Source of the DNA: Janthinobacterium violaceinigrum
GTDB lineage: Bacteria > Pseudomonadota > Gammaproteobacteria > Burkholderiales > Burkholderiaceae_D
Assembly: GCF_009208555.1 (NCBI RefSeq)
Contig: NZ_WFLI01000013.1
Coordinates: 1 to 64,000, forward strand
Length of the DNA: 64,000 nt
Reading direction: 5' to 3'
The position numbers were made by a program, and so were the translations under genes. The notes below the pieces were generated by a model. That model saw only the letters and a list, made by a program, of their open reading frames with translations, did not search any database and was not told the DNA's origin. This document shows, piece by piece, positions 25,706 through 35,553 of the stretch; within the stretch, counting starts at the first letter, position 1, and every line of letters begins with the position of its first letter.

Positions 25706-26149
25706 TCAGGCAGCGACGCCCGTCAGCTGTTCCTTGCGCGCGGCCATTTCCCGGCCCAGCGCGTCCAGGTCGACGGCCGTGTGGCGCACTTTGGGAAACA
25801 TGTCGTTTTCCTCTTCCTTGACGTGGTGTTCGATCTGCTCGGACAACACCTTGACCTTGGCGTCGTACAGGTCGTCGGCAGGGTCCATCGCTTCGATCTG
25901 CGCGATGAGTTCCTTGGCGCTCGCGTGCTCGACGACGGCCTCATCCATCAGGTCGCCATCGTGGATGGGGCGGCGCACGGCCGGATAGAAGATTTCTTCT
26001 TCCAGCTGCGTGTGCACGGTCAATTCCTGGCAGATCTGGTCGGCCAGCTTTTTCTTCGTGGCAAAAGAGCGGTCGCTCAAGCCTTCATACTGGGCAAACA
26101 AGGCTTTGACAGCCTTGTGGTCTTGCATCAATAAGCTGATCGCGTTCAT
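25706..26149 (-). CDS. Hemerythrin-domain protein
   Basis: The 147-residue protein is a single HHE/hemerythrin four-helix bundle. Likely di-iron ligands are the His in MQDHKAVKALF, the His/Glu of LTVHTQLEEEIFYP, the His of VVEHASAKELI and the His/Glu pair IEHHVKEEENDMFP. Such proteins bind O2 or sense redox and NO. The ATG at 26149 is firmly set by an AGGAGG site 5 nt upstream. It is 34 nt upstream of the membrane protein gene on the same strand. Confidence 0.92.
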   Translation of the reverse strand: MNAISLLMQDHKAVKALFAQYEGLSDRSFATKKKLADQICQELTVHTQLEEEIFYPAVRRPIHDGDLMDEAVVEHASAKELIAQIEAMDPADDLYDAKVKVLSEQIEHHVKEEENDMFPKVRHTAVDLDALGREMAARKEQLTGVAA

Positions 26150-26242
26150 GGCGCCTCCTCGTTGTGGATGAGGCAAGGATGCGCCACGGCGGCGCCAGCG
26201 TATGTGCGACGCCATACACAATCTTGATATTTAGTTACCTGC

Positions 26243-27598
26243 CTACTTGATGCCGTGATGGCTCATCAGGTCGTACAGGGTGGGCCGGCTTACGCCCAGC
26301 AATTCAGCCGCGCGGGCGATATTGCCGTCGGCCCGCGCCAGCGCGCGCACCATCACCTTGTACTCGGCCGCCTCGCGGGCCTGGCGCAGGTTGATGGCGT
26401 CTTCAACGGGCGCCGCCTGCGCGCTGGCGGGCAAGCCCAGGTCATCGACCGCGATCTGCGGACCGTCGCTCATGATGACGGCCCGCTTGATGCAGTTTTC
26501 CACTTCGCGCACATTGCCGGGCCAGCCATAGCTTTCGATCAGCTGCAGCGCGCCGGCGCTGAAATGCAGGTTGCTGCGCCCTTCGCTGGCGCAGAACTTG
26601 TTCTTGAAATGGTGGGCCAGCAAGGCAGCATCGCCGGCCCGTTCGCGCAGGGGCGGAATGCGCAGCACGATTTCGCTGAGGCGGTAAAACAGGTCTTCGC
26701 GGAAGCGTCCCTGTTCCGCCAGCACCTTCAAGTCCTGGTGCGTGGCGCACACGATGCGCACGTCGACGGCGATCTCGGCCCGTCCGCCCACCCGTTCGAT
26801 CACCCGCTCCTGCAGGAAGCGCAGCAATTTTGCCTGCAGCGCCATCGGCATGTCGCCGACCTCGTCGAGAAAAAAGGTGCCGCCGTGGGCCAGTTCGATC
26901 TTGCCCAGGGTTTGCCGCGCCGCGCCCGTAAACGCGCCCCGCTCATAGCCGAACAGCTCGCTTTCCAGCAGGTTTTCGGGAATGGCCGCGCAATTGATGG
27001 CAACGAAGCGCTGCGCGTGGCGGCTGGACAGCGCATGCAAGCCACGCGCAATCAATTCCTTGCCGCTGCCCGAGTCGCCCAGCAGCATGACGCTGGCCGA
27101 CGAGGGCGCCACCTTTTCCACGCTGCGGCACAGTTTCAGCATGCCGGGATCGCGGCTGACGATGCCGGCCAGCGGCGAATCGGCCTGCGTCTGCAGCATG
27201 CGGCGGTTTTCCTGCTGCATGGCGTGCAGGTAGAACGCGCGGGCGATGACCAGGCCCAGCATGTCGGCGTCGAATGGTTTCTGGTGGAAATCGTAGGCGC
27301 CCAGCGCGATGGCCTTTAACGCATGCGCGCGCTCCTGGTTACCGGAAAGAATGATGACCTTCGTGTCCGGCGCCAGCGCAAGAATCTGCTGCAAGGTGGC
27401 CAGCCCTTCCGTGGCGCCGTCCGGATCGGGCGGCAAGCCCAGGTCCATCGTCACGACGGCCGGCTGGTGGCGCCGCACCAGCGCCAGCGCCGCTTCGCGC
27501 TCGCCCGCCAGCAAGACGTCATAACCGTCAAAACTCCAGTGCAGCTGCTTTTGCAGGCCGGGATCGTCTTCGATGACAAGCAGTTTTTGCTTGGCCAT
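26243..27598 (-). CDS. prsR: PEP-CTERM-box sigma-54 response regulator PrsR
   Basis: The 451-residue NtrC-type regulator has a receiver domain (phospho-acceptor D52 in MDLGLPP, K107 in HQKPFD), an AAA+ domain with Walker A GDSGSGKE at about 174-181, the sigma-54 contact motif GAFTGA at about 221-226, and a C-terminal Fis helix-turn-helix ([18 protein letters not shown]). This is the regulator type paired with PrsK in exosortase A systems, where it activates RpoN promoters of PEP-CTERM and polysaccharide genes. It follows prsK by 15 nt and closes the epsB-prsK-prsR unit. Confidence 0.94.
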   Translation of the reverse strand: MAKQKLLVIEDDPGLQKQLHWSFDGYDVLLAGEREAALALVRRHQPAVVTMDLGLPPDPDGATEGLATLQQILALAPDTKVIILSGNQERAHALKAIALGAYDFHQKPFDADMLGLVIARAFYLHAMQQENRRMLQTQADSPLAGIVSRDPGMLKLCRSVEKVAPSSASVMLLGDSGSGKELIARGLHALSSRHAQRFVAINCAAIPENLLESELFGYERGAFTGAARQTLGKIELAHGGTFFLDEVGDMPMALQAKLLRFLQERVIERVGGRAEIAVDVRIVCATHQDLKVLAEQGRFREDLFYRLSEIVLRIPPLRERAGDAALLAHHFKNKFCASEGRSNLHFSAGALQLIESYGWPGNVREVENCIKRAVIMSDGPQIAVDDLGLPASAQAAPVEDAINLRQAREAAEYKVMVRALARADGNIARAAELLGVSRPTLYDLMSHHGIK

Positions 27599-27613
27599 GT
27601 TCTTCCTTTCTGT

Positions 27614-29665
27614 TCACGCGGCATGCAGCGGCAGGATCACGCGGAACGTCGTGCCCACCTGCGGCTCGCTGCGCACTTCCAGGCTGCCGCCCACTTCGCG
27701 CAGATATTCGCGACTTTCGAACACGCCGATGCCCATGCCCGCCGTCTTGGTCGTGTCGAACGGCTTGAACAGGCGTTCGCGGATGAATTGCTCGCTCATG
27801 CCCTGCCCTGTATCGTCGAGTTCGACCACGGCCGTGTGCTGCTCGCGCCGCAGCCGCACGGCCACCTTGCCATCGCTGGCCGTGGCTTCGATGGCGTTCT
27901 GGATCAGATGGCCCAGCACGCGCTCCAGCCGCGCCCGGTTGGCCAGCACCGTCAGCTCGCCATCGACAATTTCCAGCCGCGGCGCGGGCGCCAGGCTGGC
28001 CTTGGCGGCCACGGCCTGGCGCAGCAAGCCATCGAGCAGCAGCGGCGCCGGCGCTTCCGGCGCCTCGCCACGCGCCAGTTTCTGCAGCAAGGTCTTCATT
28101 TTCTGCACGGAATGATCCAGGGTACCCAGCATGTCTTCCTGGAAGGCGGGATTGGCGCGGTGCTTTTCCGCATTGCTCAACAACAGGGACAGCTGGAACA
28201 CGAGGTTCTTGAGGTCGTGCACGATGAAAGTGGACATGCGGTTGAACGAATCGAACTGGCGCGACACCGTCAGGGTATCGAGCGATTCGCGGTGCGCCAG
28301 GTAGCTGGCGGCTTGGCTGCCGGCAATTTTCAGCACGTCGAGGATTTCCCAGTTCAGGCCGATGCGCGTGCGGGGCCGCGCCAGCGCGACAAACGCGAAC
28401 AGCTGGCCATGCAGCATCAGGGGCACCAGCAGCCACACGTCCGGCAGCGCCAGCAGCGGAGGCGGCAACAGCAAGCCGCCGTACTGGCGGGGGTTTTGCC
28501 GGCAATCGGGCACGTCGACCACCCATTGCCTTGCCTCCAGGAACTGGCACAAGAGGCCAGTGGCCGGCTCGCTCCAGGCGGACGGCGGCCAGTTCCAGCT
28601 GGCGGCCGGGGCAAACTGTCCCTGGTCGCGCAAGATCCACAGCGCGCCGGCGCGGCTTTCCACCAGTTGCGCCATCGCCTGTATCGTGCGCTCGCCCAGG
28701 GCCGGGCCATTTTCGGACAGCGCGCGCGTAAATCTCAGCCATTCTTCGCGGTAATCGAAGATGGCGTTATAAAAATGTTTATTGATGGTCACCTTGAGCT
28801 TGGCCCGCAGGCTGCCGGAAAACAGCACACCCGCCAGCAGCAGGGCCGCGCCGCCCAGGTAAGCCATCTGCATCAGCGAGCCCCAGGTGCCGCCGAAATA
28901 GCGCAGGTAGTACGCGCTGGCCGCCATGGCCAGCAGATAGATGGCCGAGCCCAGCAAGGCGGCCGAGCGGTACAGCATCTGGCGCGAGACGGACAGGCCC
29001 AGCGCCCAGCCCGGATTGCGCGCGGCCGACACGGCCAGGAGCGGCGCGCACAGGGCGTCGACAATGCCGCGCGCGGCCCAGATATCGTCGTTGATCGCAC
29101 GAAACAGCAAGGCATCGCTGTACAGGTAGAAATCGTAGGCGAACAGGCCGCCCACGCCCAGGCACGCAAACTTGATGCCCCAGCGTTTCAACGGCGGCGT
29201 GTTGCGGTACCATTGTTCCACCAGCAGCATGCCCAGCACGGACAGCAGCAAACGGCTGGCGCTGGCGATGATGCGCGCCGGCAAAGGCAGCGCCAGCCAC
29301 GACGAGGCCAGCGCGCACAATGCGGGCGCCAGCGCCGTGAGGACGATGCCGGCCAGCACGAGGCGCAAGCGGGGCCGCGACGGTTCGATCAGCAGCAACA
29401 GGAACACCAGCCAGGCCAGGGTGCGCAGCAATTCGAGCGCATCACCGGCCAGCGAGACGCGCTGCCCCAGCAGCACCAGCACCACCGTGCCCGTGGCCCA
29501 GCCGCCCGTCGCCAGGCACGCCACCAGCAAGGCCCGCACGTTCTGCCGGGCCCGCCAGTTGCTGATCAGAAGCAGCGCCAGCGCGAAGAAGGCCAGCGAC
29601 GCCAGGCCATGGCTGAGCGCTGCCGCGTCGGCGGCCGCCAGCCAGGCCGACTGCGCCCGCATCAT
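27614..29665 (-). CDS. prsK: XrtA/PEP-CTERM system sensor histidine kinase PrsK
   Basis: The 683-residue kinase has about eight N-terminal membrane helices (to about residue 300), a GAF-like domain, and a histidine kinase core. The phospho-acceptor His is in FIVHDLKNLVFQLSLLL. The ATPase motifs are HLIQNAIEATA, DDTGQGMS and GMGIGVFESREYL. Its membrane module lacks a recognisable sensor domain, as usual for PrsK. The start overlaps the sugar transferase stop by 4 nt, and prsR follows after 15 nt. It should phosphorylate PrsR to control exosortase-linked genes. Confidence 0.94.
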   Translation of the reverse strand: MMRAQSAWLAAADAAALSHGLASLAFFALALLLISNWRARQNVRALLVACLATGGWATGTVVLVLLGQRVSLAGDALELLRTLAWLVFLLLLIEPSRPRLRLVLAGIVLTALAPALCALASSWLALPLPARIIASASRLLLSVLGMLLVEQWYRNTPPLKRWGIKFACLGVGGLFAYDFYLYSDALLFRAINDDIWAARGIVDALCAPLLAVSAARNPGWALGLSVSRQMLYRSAALLGSAIYLLAMAASAYYLRYFGGTWGSLMQMAYLGGAALLLAGVLFSGSLRAKLKVTINKHFYNAIFDYREEWLRFTRALSENGPALGERTIQAMAQLVESRAGALWILRDQGQFAPAASWNWPPSAWSEPATGLLCQFLEARQWVVDVPDCRQNPRQYGGLLLPPPLLALPDVWLLVPLMLHGQLFAFVALARPRTRIGLNWEILDVLKIAGSQAASYLAHRESLDTLTVSRQFDSFNRMSTFIVHDLKNLVFQLSLLLSNAEKHRANPAFQEDMLGTLDHSVQKMKTLLQKLARGEAPEAPAPLLLDGLLRQAVAAKASLAPAPRLEIVDGELTVLANRARLERVLGHLIQNAIEATASDGKVAVRLRREQHTAVVELDDTGQGMSEQFIRERLFKPFDTTKTAGMGIGVFESREYLREVGGSLEVRSEPQVGTTFRVILPLHAA

Positions 29666-31050
29666 CGGCTGCCCTTGCCAAACAGCACCACCTGCACCGT
29701 GTCGAGCAGGATCAGCAGGTCGAGGAACAGGCTGTTATTTTTCACATAATACAAATCATATTGCAGCTTCTTCACGGCGTCATCGACGGAGGCGCCATAT
29801 TGATAGCGCACCTGCGCCAGGCCCGTGATGCCGGGCTTGATGCTGTGGCGGATGTTGTAGTACGGCACCTGCTGCTTCAGTTGCTCGACAAAGTAGGCGC
29901 GCTCGGGACGGGGCCCCACAAAGCTCATCTCGCCGCGAAACACATTGAACATCTGCGGCAGCTCGTCGATGCGCAGCTTGCGGATCCAATTGCCCACGCG
30001 CGTGATGCGCGCATCGTTGGCCTGCGCCCAGATGGGCTTGCCGTCACGCTCGGCATCGCAGCGCATGCTGCGAAATTTCAGCACGTTGAACGGCAAGCCA
30101 TCGCGTCCCACCCGCTCCTGCTGGTAAAACACGGGGCCGCCGTCTTCCAGACGGATGCAGACGGCCGTCGCCAGCATCACGGGCAGCGCCGCCAGGCAGA
30201 TGACGCTGCTGGCGGCCAGGTCGAATAGGCGCTTCGACGCGGCGCGGAAGAAACTCTGGTCGAAGCCGCCGCCATAGATCAGATAGCTGGGCTGCAGGGA
30301 ATCGATGCGGATCTGGCACGCCTCGCGCTCGAAAAACGTGGCCGCGTCGATCACCTTGACGCCGCCCAGCGCGCATTCCAATAGTTGCTTGGCAGGAAAC
30401 GCGCCATTGCGCCGGTCGCTGACGGAGACGACGATTTCATGCGCGGCATGGCGCTGGGCCATGGCCAGCAGCGATGGTTCGGCCGGCAGCAAAGCCGAGG
30501 CCGGCACGCAGCATTGCTCGCCAGCCACATCGATGCAGCCGACGACGGTAAACTGGTGGAAACCGATCTTGCTGGCAGCCAAATCCATGCATTCGCGCGC
30601 CAGCGCCCCGCCGCCCACGAGGATCAGCCGGCCTTCCATCAGCGCCGATTGCGAGGATTTGAACACCACCAGGCGCGCCAGCAGCACGCCGATGGCGCCC
30701 AGGCCGAAGATCAGCACGCTGCCGCGCCCGAATTGCAGCGCGGGAATGAAGCGTATCAGCACGCTGAGCACGGCAAAGCCCAGCGCAAACGACGGCAGGA
30801 TGCGCAGCAGGGTGTTGCGGATATCTTCGCGCGAACGGTGCTGGTACATGCCCAGCGCGCTCATGCAGAGCACGATGACCAGCGTAAAGATCGAGGAAGA
30901 CAGGTAGACCTCGCTCGCCCGCACGAGGCGGTTGCCGTCCGCCAGCCACAGCAAGGAAGTCAGGGTGGCCGACAGCAGCAGGATCATGATTTCCAGCAAC
31001 AGCAAGATAAACGCTGTTTTCGAGACATAATGGCTGAAGATGCGGATCAT
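29662..31050 (-). CDS. XrtA/PEP-CTERM system sugar transferase (EpsB-type, TIGR03013 family)
   Basis: The 462-residue polyprenyl-phosphate sugar transferase starts exopolysaccharide repeat assembly. The N-terminal part has four to five membrane helices and a nucleotide-binding-like domain ([20 protein letters not shown]). The C-terminal bacterial sugar transferase domain shows [39 protein letters not shown], the [20 protein letters not shown] block and GPRPER. The ATG at 31050 is preferred over 31074 because GCAGGAGG lies just upstream. Together with prsK/prsR and the left-edge operon it shows that exosortase A functions are split over at least two sites in this window. Confidence 0.92.
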   Translation of the reverse strand: MIRIFSHYVSKTAFILLLLEIMILLLSATLTSLLWLADGNRLVRASEVYLSSSIFTLVIVLCMSALGMYQHRSREDIRNTLLRILPSFALGFAVLSVLIRFIPALQFGRGSVLIFGLGAIGVLLARLVVFKSSQSALMEGRLILVGGGALARECMDLAASKIGFHQFTVVGCIDVAGEQCCVPASALLPAEPSLLAMAQRHAAHEIVVSVSDRRNGAFPAKQLLECALGGVKVIDAATFFEREACQIRIDSLQPSYLIYGGGFDQSFFRAASKRLFDLAASSVICLAALPVMLATAVCIRLEDGGPVFYQQERVGRDGLPFNVLKFRSMRCDAERDGKPIWAQANDARITRVGNWIRKLRIDELPQMFNVFRGEMSFVGPRPERAYFVEQLKQQVPYYNIRHSIKPGITGLAQVRYQYGASVDDAVKKLQYDLYYVKNNSLFLDLLILLDTVQVVLFGKGSR

Positions 31051-31252
31051 GGTTCCTCCTGCGGCAAGAAGCATCGGGCCGGCACGGGGCGGCCTGCAGC
31101 TGTCCTGCCATCATGGCGAACTGTTCCGCGAAGACATTGATGCGCCACAAGCTACGGCCCCAGCTATCTTTTGCTTGCAGAATTTATCTCAACACATTAC
31201 CGAATGCAGGGAAATGGCATATAGTATGCATCCCCTAAAAGAGATAAATGTC

Positions 31253-32866
31253 ATGAAATTTGATGTAGCGATTGTCGGCAGTGGCCTGGCGGGTTTATCG
31301 GTTGCACTGCATTTAGCTGAGACGCGCACCGTCGCGATCATTTCCAAACGCGCGCTGCTCGATGGCGCCAGCAACTGGGCGCAGGGCGGGATCGCGGCCG
31401 TGCTGGACTCGGGCGACAGCCACCAGCAACACATCGAAGACACCCTGATCGCGGGCGGCGGCCTGTGCGACGAGAGCGCCACGCGCTACATCGTCGAACA
31501 CGGCCGCGAAGCCATCGAATGGCTGATCGAGCAAGGCGTGCCGTTTACGCGCGACGCCTCGGCCGAGCTGGGTTTTCACCTGACCCGCGAAGGGGGACAC
31601 AGCCAGCGCCGCATCATCCACGCGGCCGACGCCACGGGCCACGCCGTGCAAGTCACGCTGGAAGAAAAGGTGCGCGCCCACCCGAACATCACCCTGTTCG
31701 AACACCATTGCGCAATCGACCTCATCACTTCCGACAAGCTGGGCATGAAACCCGCGCAGCGCAACGCGCAACCGCATTGCCATGGCCTGTACGTGCAGGA
31801 TGAGCAAACGGGCAAGGTCCTGACCTTTGCCGCCGAGCACACGGTGCTGGCCACGGGCGGCGCCGGCAAGGTGTATTTATATACAACGAATCCCGACACG
31901 GCCAGCGGCGACGGCATCGCCATGGCCTGGCGCGCCGGCTGCCGCGTGTCGAACATGGAATTCATCCAGTTCCACCCCACCTGCCTGTACCACCCTTACG
32001 CGAAGTCCTTCCTGATCACCGAAGCCATCCGTGGCGAAGGGGGCTTGCTGAAACTGCCGCCTGAAGCAGGCGCCGCAGCGGGAACGCGCTTCATGCTGGC
32101 CCACGACGAGCGGGCCGAACTGGCGCCGCGCGACGTGGTGGCGCGCGCCATCGACTTCGAGATCAAGAAACGAGGCCTCGACTACGTGCACCTGGACATC
32201 AGCCACAAGCCGGCCGAATTCCTCATCGAACACTTCCCCACCATCTACGCGCGCTGCCTGGAACTGGGCATCGACATCACCAAGCAGCCGATTCCCATCG
32301 TGCCCGCCGCCCACTACACGTGCGGCGGCGTCGTGACGGACCTGTCCGGCCGCGCCGACCTGCCGGGCCTGTACGCGGTGGGCGAGACGGCGTGCACGGG
32401 CTTGCATGGCGCGAACCGCCTGGCGTCGAATTCCCTGCTCGAATGTATCGTCATCGGCCGCGCCTGCGCACAGGATATCGAAAGCAAGGAAAAGCTGGGC
32501 ACGCCCTACCTGCCCGACTGGGATGAAAGCCGCGTCACGGATGCGGACGAGGAAGTGGTGATTTCGCACAATTGGGACGAACTGCGCCGCTTCATGTGGA
32601 ATTACGTGGGCATCGTGCGCACGACCAAGCGCCTGGAGCGGGCCCAGCACCGCATTGCCCTGCTGAAGGAAGAAATCGACGAGTACTACCGCAACTTCCG
32701 CATCACGCACGACTTGCTGGAACTGCGCAATCTCGTCGACGTGGCTTCGATGATCGTCAACAGCGCCCTGTCCCGCCGCGAAAGCCGCGGCCTGCACTTC
32801 AGCCGCGACTATCCGGAAACCTTGCCGAAGGCCATCGCCAGCGTGCTGACGCCGCCGCACCGCTAA
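31253..32866 (+). CDS. nadB: L-aspartate oxidase
   Basis: NadB oxidises L-aspartate to iminoaspartate, the first step of de novo NAD synthesis. The 537-residue length matches the family. FAD-binding marks are [40 protein letters not shown] and [11 protein letters not shown]. Catalytic-region motifs are [43 protein letters not shown] and the [13 protein letters not shown] active-site block. The ATG at 31253 starts the FAD domain; ATGs 27-50 nt upstream would add unconserved residues. nadA and nadC are not adjacent. It is divergent from the epsB-type gene. Confidence 0.96.
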   Translation: MKFDVAIVGSGLAGLSVALHLAETRTVAIISKRALLDGASNWAQGGIAAVLDSGDSHQQHIEDTLIAGGGLCDESATRYIVEHGREAIEWLIEQGVPFTRDASAELGFHLTREGGHSQRRIIHAADATGHAVQVTLEEKVRAHPNITLFEHHCAIDLITSDKLGMKPAQRNAQPHCHGLYVQDEQTGKVLTFAAEHTVLATGGAGKVYLYTTNPDTASGDGIAMAWRAGCRVSNMEFIQFHPTCLYHPYAKSFLITEAIRGEGGLLKLPPEAGAAAGTRFMLAHDERAELAPRDVVARAIDFEIKKRGLDYVHLDISHKPAEFLIEHFPTIYARCLELGIDITKQPIPIVPAAHYTCGGVVTDLSGRADLPGLYAVGETACTGLHGANRLASNSLLECIVIGRACAQDIESKEKLGTPYLPDWDESRVTDADEEVVISHNWDELRRFMWNYVGIVRTTKRLERAQHRIALLKEEIDEYYRNFRITHDLLELRNLVDVASMIVNSALSRRESRGLHFSRDYPETLPKAIASVLTPPHR

Positions 32867-32876
32867 CAGCGGCTGG

Positions 32877-32907
32877 AATGCGCGCCGGGCATGCACTGGC
32901 GCGCATT
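32877..32907. terminator. Hairpin between convergent nadB and MORN-repeat gene
   Basis: Arms AATGCGCGCC (32877-32886) and GGCGCGCATT (32898-32907) enclose an 11-nt loop. Only a short T-rich stretch follows on the plus strand, so it is a weak terminator for nadB. It overlaps the stop codon of the convergent gene. Confidence 0.5.
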
Positions 32908-34213
32908 ATTCTTCCGGCATGTCAAACCCGATGCCATCTTCCGTGTACGAAAGCTTGGCAGAATCGCCCGTGCATTCCCCCTGCGGCACATCGGCCACAT
33001 AGCGGCACTCGCTTTCCACGCTGCCATCCGCGCGCCAGTGCCGCGTCCAGCCTTGGCGCTCGCCATCGACGTATTCGATCAGCTGCTTCGGCTTGCCGTC
33101 GGCATACCAGGAGCGCAATGCACCCTCCTCGCGTCCGCCTGCGTTCCACTGCTTGTGCACGATCAATATGCCGGCCTGGCTGAAGCGCTGTTCGCTGCGC
33201 AGGATATTGCGGCCGCTGTGCGTGCGCTTGCTGGCGACTTTGCCGTCCGGATAATATTCCACGCTCTCGCCCGCCGGCTGGCCATCGACGTAATGCGTCG
33301 TGCGCTGCACCTTGCCATCGGGGAAATAGCCGGTGCTCGGTCCCGTGATGATGCCATTGACATACTGGCTGCGGCTTTCCACGGCGCCGTCCGGATAGAA
33401 CAGCAGCGATTCGTCCGGCTGGCCCTTGACCCTCGTCGTGCGCGTGCGCAGCTTGCCATCCGTGTCGAAGGTTTCCACCAGGCCATCGGCCTGCACCCGG
33501 TCGTGGGACTGGCCCGCCGCGCTTTCCTGCACGCCATTGAACAAAGTGGCGCGCAAGGCCAGCTGGCCATCCGGGCGATACCGCGTCTGCACGCCGCGCC
33601 CCTCCTGCTGCTCCACCTGCATTTCCAGCTGGCCATGCGGGTAATACATGCGGTAGTTGCCCACCAGCTTGCCGCGCAGGTAATCGGGAGCGTTGACCTG
33701 GCCCGTCAGCCGCTTCGGTTCGCCTTCGCGCACGTGATAGATCTCGACTTGCCAGGTGCCCGGTATCTTACCGGGCGGCAGCGGGAGCACGAGTGCGTAA
33801 CGCGCGCTTTCCATGGCCTCGCCGCGCGACAGGTTATGGTTCAGGTACAGACGGGCCTTGCCATCGGCACAGTGCGCATCGCAGCCGCGCAGCATGCGGA
33901 CAACGGGAATGGCACCGGCCTGATCTGGCACCGGACAGGCAAGGATGCGCACCAGCACGGGGTTCCTGTCGCGTATCATGTTGGCCAGCTCGGTCTTCAT
34001 GACGCCATACTGCTCCTCGCTCAGCCCGACCGATGCCGCATCCATGCGCAGCTGCCGGCCGCCGCAGCCCGTATCGTCGTCCACGGTCAGCACATCGCCG
34101 CGGCCTGGCGCGGCCTTGATCGCCGTGATCACTTGCCGCTGCACGATTTCGGCCTGGGCCATGGCCGGCAACAGCAGCATGACGCCAACAAGGTGATTTA
34201 TAAGGCGCGCCAT
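32906..34213 (-). CDS. Secreted MORN/YwqK-type repeat protein, paralog 2
   Basis: The 435-residue protein has a signal peptide (INHLVGVMLLLPAMAQA), a ~170-residue N-terminal domain with cysteines (GCGGRQLRM, RGCDAHCADGKARLYLNHNL) and a C-terminal array of about ten short beta-hairpin repeats of the form YYPDGKV..R. These are MORN-like units as in the YwqK antitoxin family. It is a paralog of the gene just upstream, sharing AEIVQR, CADGKARLYL, PGTWQVEIY and ESECRYVA. The ATG at 34213 has AAGGAG upstream and overlaps the preceding gene by 16 nt. It is the last gene of the VWA-PP2C-kinase operon. The repeats suggest binding to a partner or envelope polymer, which is inference. Confidence 0.8.
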   Translation of the reverse strand: MARLINHLVGVMLLLPAMAQAEIVQRQVITAIKAAPGRGDVLTVDDDTGCGGRQLRMDAASVGLSEEQYGVMKTELANMIRDRNPVLVRILACPVPDQAGAIPVVRMLRGCDAHCADGKARLYLNHNLSRGEAMESARYALVLPLPPGKIPGTWQVEIYHVREGEPKRLTGQVNAPDYLRGKLVGNYRMYYPHGQLEMQVEQQEGRGVQTRYRPDGQLALRATLFNGVQESAAGQSHDRVQADGLVETFDTDGKLRTRTTRVKGQPDESLLFYPDGAVESRSQYVNGIITGPSTGYFPDGKVQRTTHYVDGQPAGESVEYYPDGKVASKRTHSGRNILRSEQRFSQAGILIVHKQWNAGGREEGALRSWYADGKPKQLIEYVDGERQGWTRHWRADGSVESECRYVADVPQGECTGDSAKLSYTEDGIGFDMPEE

Positions 34214-35544
34214 GCTTGCTCCTTGCGCTGCAATTCCGGCGCTGGCGGCGCTTCGCCGCAGTCGCCCTGTGCCTTGCCGGCCACATACCGGCATTCGCTT
34301 TTCAAGCTGCCATCGTCGCGCCAGCTGCGGCTCCAGCCGTCACGCCGGTCGTTCACGTAATCGATCGCGTGCTCGGGCTTGCCGTTCTCGTACCACGAGC
34401 GCGACGTGCCCTGCTCGCGCAGCCGCGCATCCCAGCGTCGCTCCAGCACCAGCACGCCCTGGGGACTGTAGCGCCGGACGCTGAGCAGCCCGCCACCATC
34501 GCCATACTGCTGGCGGCTTTGCACCTTGCCATCCGGATAAAACTCCAGCGCTTCCCCGACCGGTAAATCATTGCGCTGCGTCATGCTGGCGCGCACGGCG
34601 CCATCGGGGTAGTAATCCGTGGTGCTGCCATTGAACTTGCCCTTGCTCACTTGCGTTCTGTTCGACACTTTCCCATCGGGAAAATATGCGAGCAGTTCGC
34701 CTTCCATGCGTCCATCGCGCAGCACATAACTGGTGCTCAGCTTGCCATTGGCATCAAATGTCTGCACGGGACCGTCCACGCGCTGTCCCTCGCGGTACAC
34801 GCTGGCCTCGCGCAGCTTGCCCGTGGCGTGATATTGCTGGTGCGTGCCTACCGGCAAGCCATGACGCCAGTTGCCACGCGATTCCAGGCTGCCATCGGCA
34901 CGATAGAGGCTAGTAAAGCCATCCTGCCGGCCTTGCCCATCCTGCGCCACCTGCTTTTCGATCTTGCCATCGGGGTAATACGTGACATAGCCACCCACCA
35001 GTTCGCCCTGTGCATAATCGGCGCGGTTGACGTGGCCTGACAGGCGCAGCTTGCGGCCCGCCACGCTATAGATTTCCACCTTCCACGTGCCCGGCAGTTT
35101 GTCTTTCGGCAATGGCAACAGCAGCACGTTGGGCGCCTGTTCCCGCTCGATGGGATAGAAACGCTCGTGCAGGTACAGCCGCGCCCGGCCATCGGCGCAA
35201 TCGGCTGGCGTGCAGGCGGCGATCTCGCGCACGATGGGCACGCTCGCATCGTCCGGGCATTGTTTCACGGTGACGAGCATGGGCGTCCTGGCGCGCATGC
35301 GTTCAGCAAGCTGGACTTTCAACGCTTCGTACGGCGCCTCGTCCAGGTTCATCGAGCGGGCATCCATGCGTATCTGCTTGCCGCCGCAGGCTGTCGTGCC
35401 CGCAATGGTAAAGACATCGCCGCCTTCGCTATCGGGCTCGCCGGCCATGCTGGTCACCACCAGGCGCTGCACGATGTCCGCCTGCGCCATGCCTGGGTAC
35501 AACAAGGAAACGCCCAGCACGGCGCATATCGTCTTGATTTTCAT
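34198..35544 (-). CDS. Secreted MORN/YwqK-type repeat protein, paralog 1
   Basis: The 448-residue protein has a signal peptide (TICAVLGVSLLYPGMAQA), an N-terminal domain with paired cysteines (ACGGKQIRM, IAACTPADCADGRARLYLHE) and about ten MORN/YwqK-like repeats, among them YYPDGKIEKQ, YFPDGKVSNR, FYPDGKVQSR and WYENGKPEHA. It is a tandem paralog of the next gene. It starts 9 nt after the kinase gene stop, so kinase and both repeat proteins are one transcript. A role as extracytoplasmic partner of the kinase's periplasmic part is possible but not proven. Confidence 0.8.
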   Translation of the reverse strand: MKIKTICAVLGVSLLYPGMAQADIVQRLVVTSMAGEPDSEGGDVFTIAGTTACGGKQIRMDARSMNLDEAPYEALKVQLAERMRARTPMLVTVKQCPDDASVPIVREIAACTPADCADGRARLYLHERFYPIEREQAPNVLLLPLPKDKLPGTWKVEIYSVAGRKLRLSGHVNRADYAQGELVGGYVTYYPDGKIEKQVAQDGQGRQDGFTSLYRADGSLESRGNWRHGLPVGTHQQYHATGKLREASVYREGQRVDGPVQTFDANGKLSTSYVLRDGRMEGELLAYFPDGKVSNRTQVSKGKFNGSTTDYYPDGAVRASMTQRNDLPVGEALEFYPDGKVQSRQQYGDGGGLLSVRRYSPQGVLVLERRWDARLREQGTSRSWYENGKPEHAIDYVNDRRDGWSRSWRDDGSLKSECRYVAGKAQGDCGEAPPAPELQRKEQAWRAL

Positions 35545-35553
35545 GGTATTCCT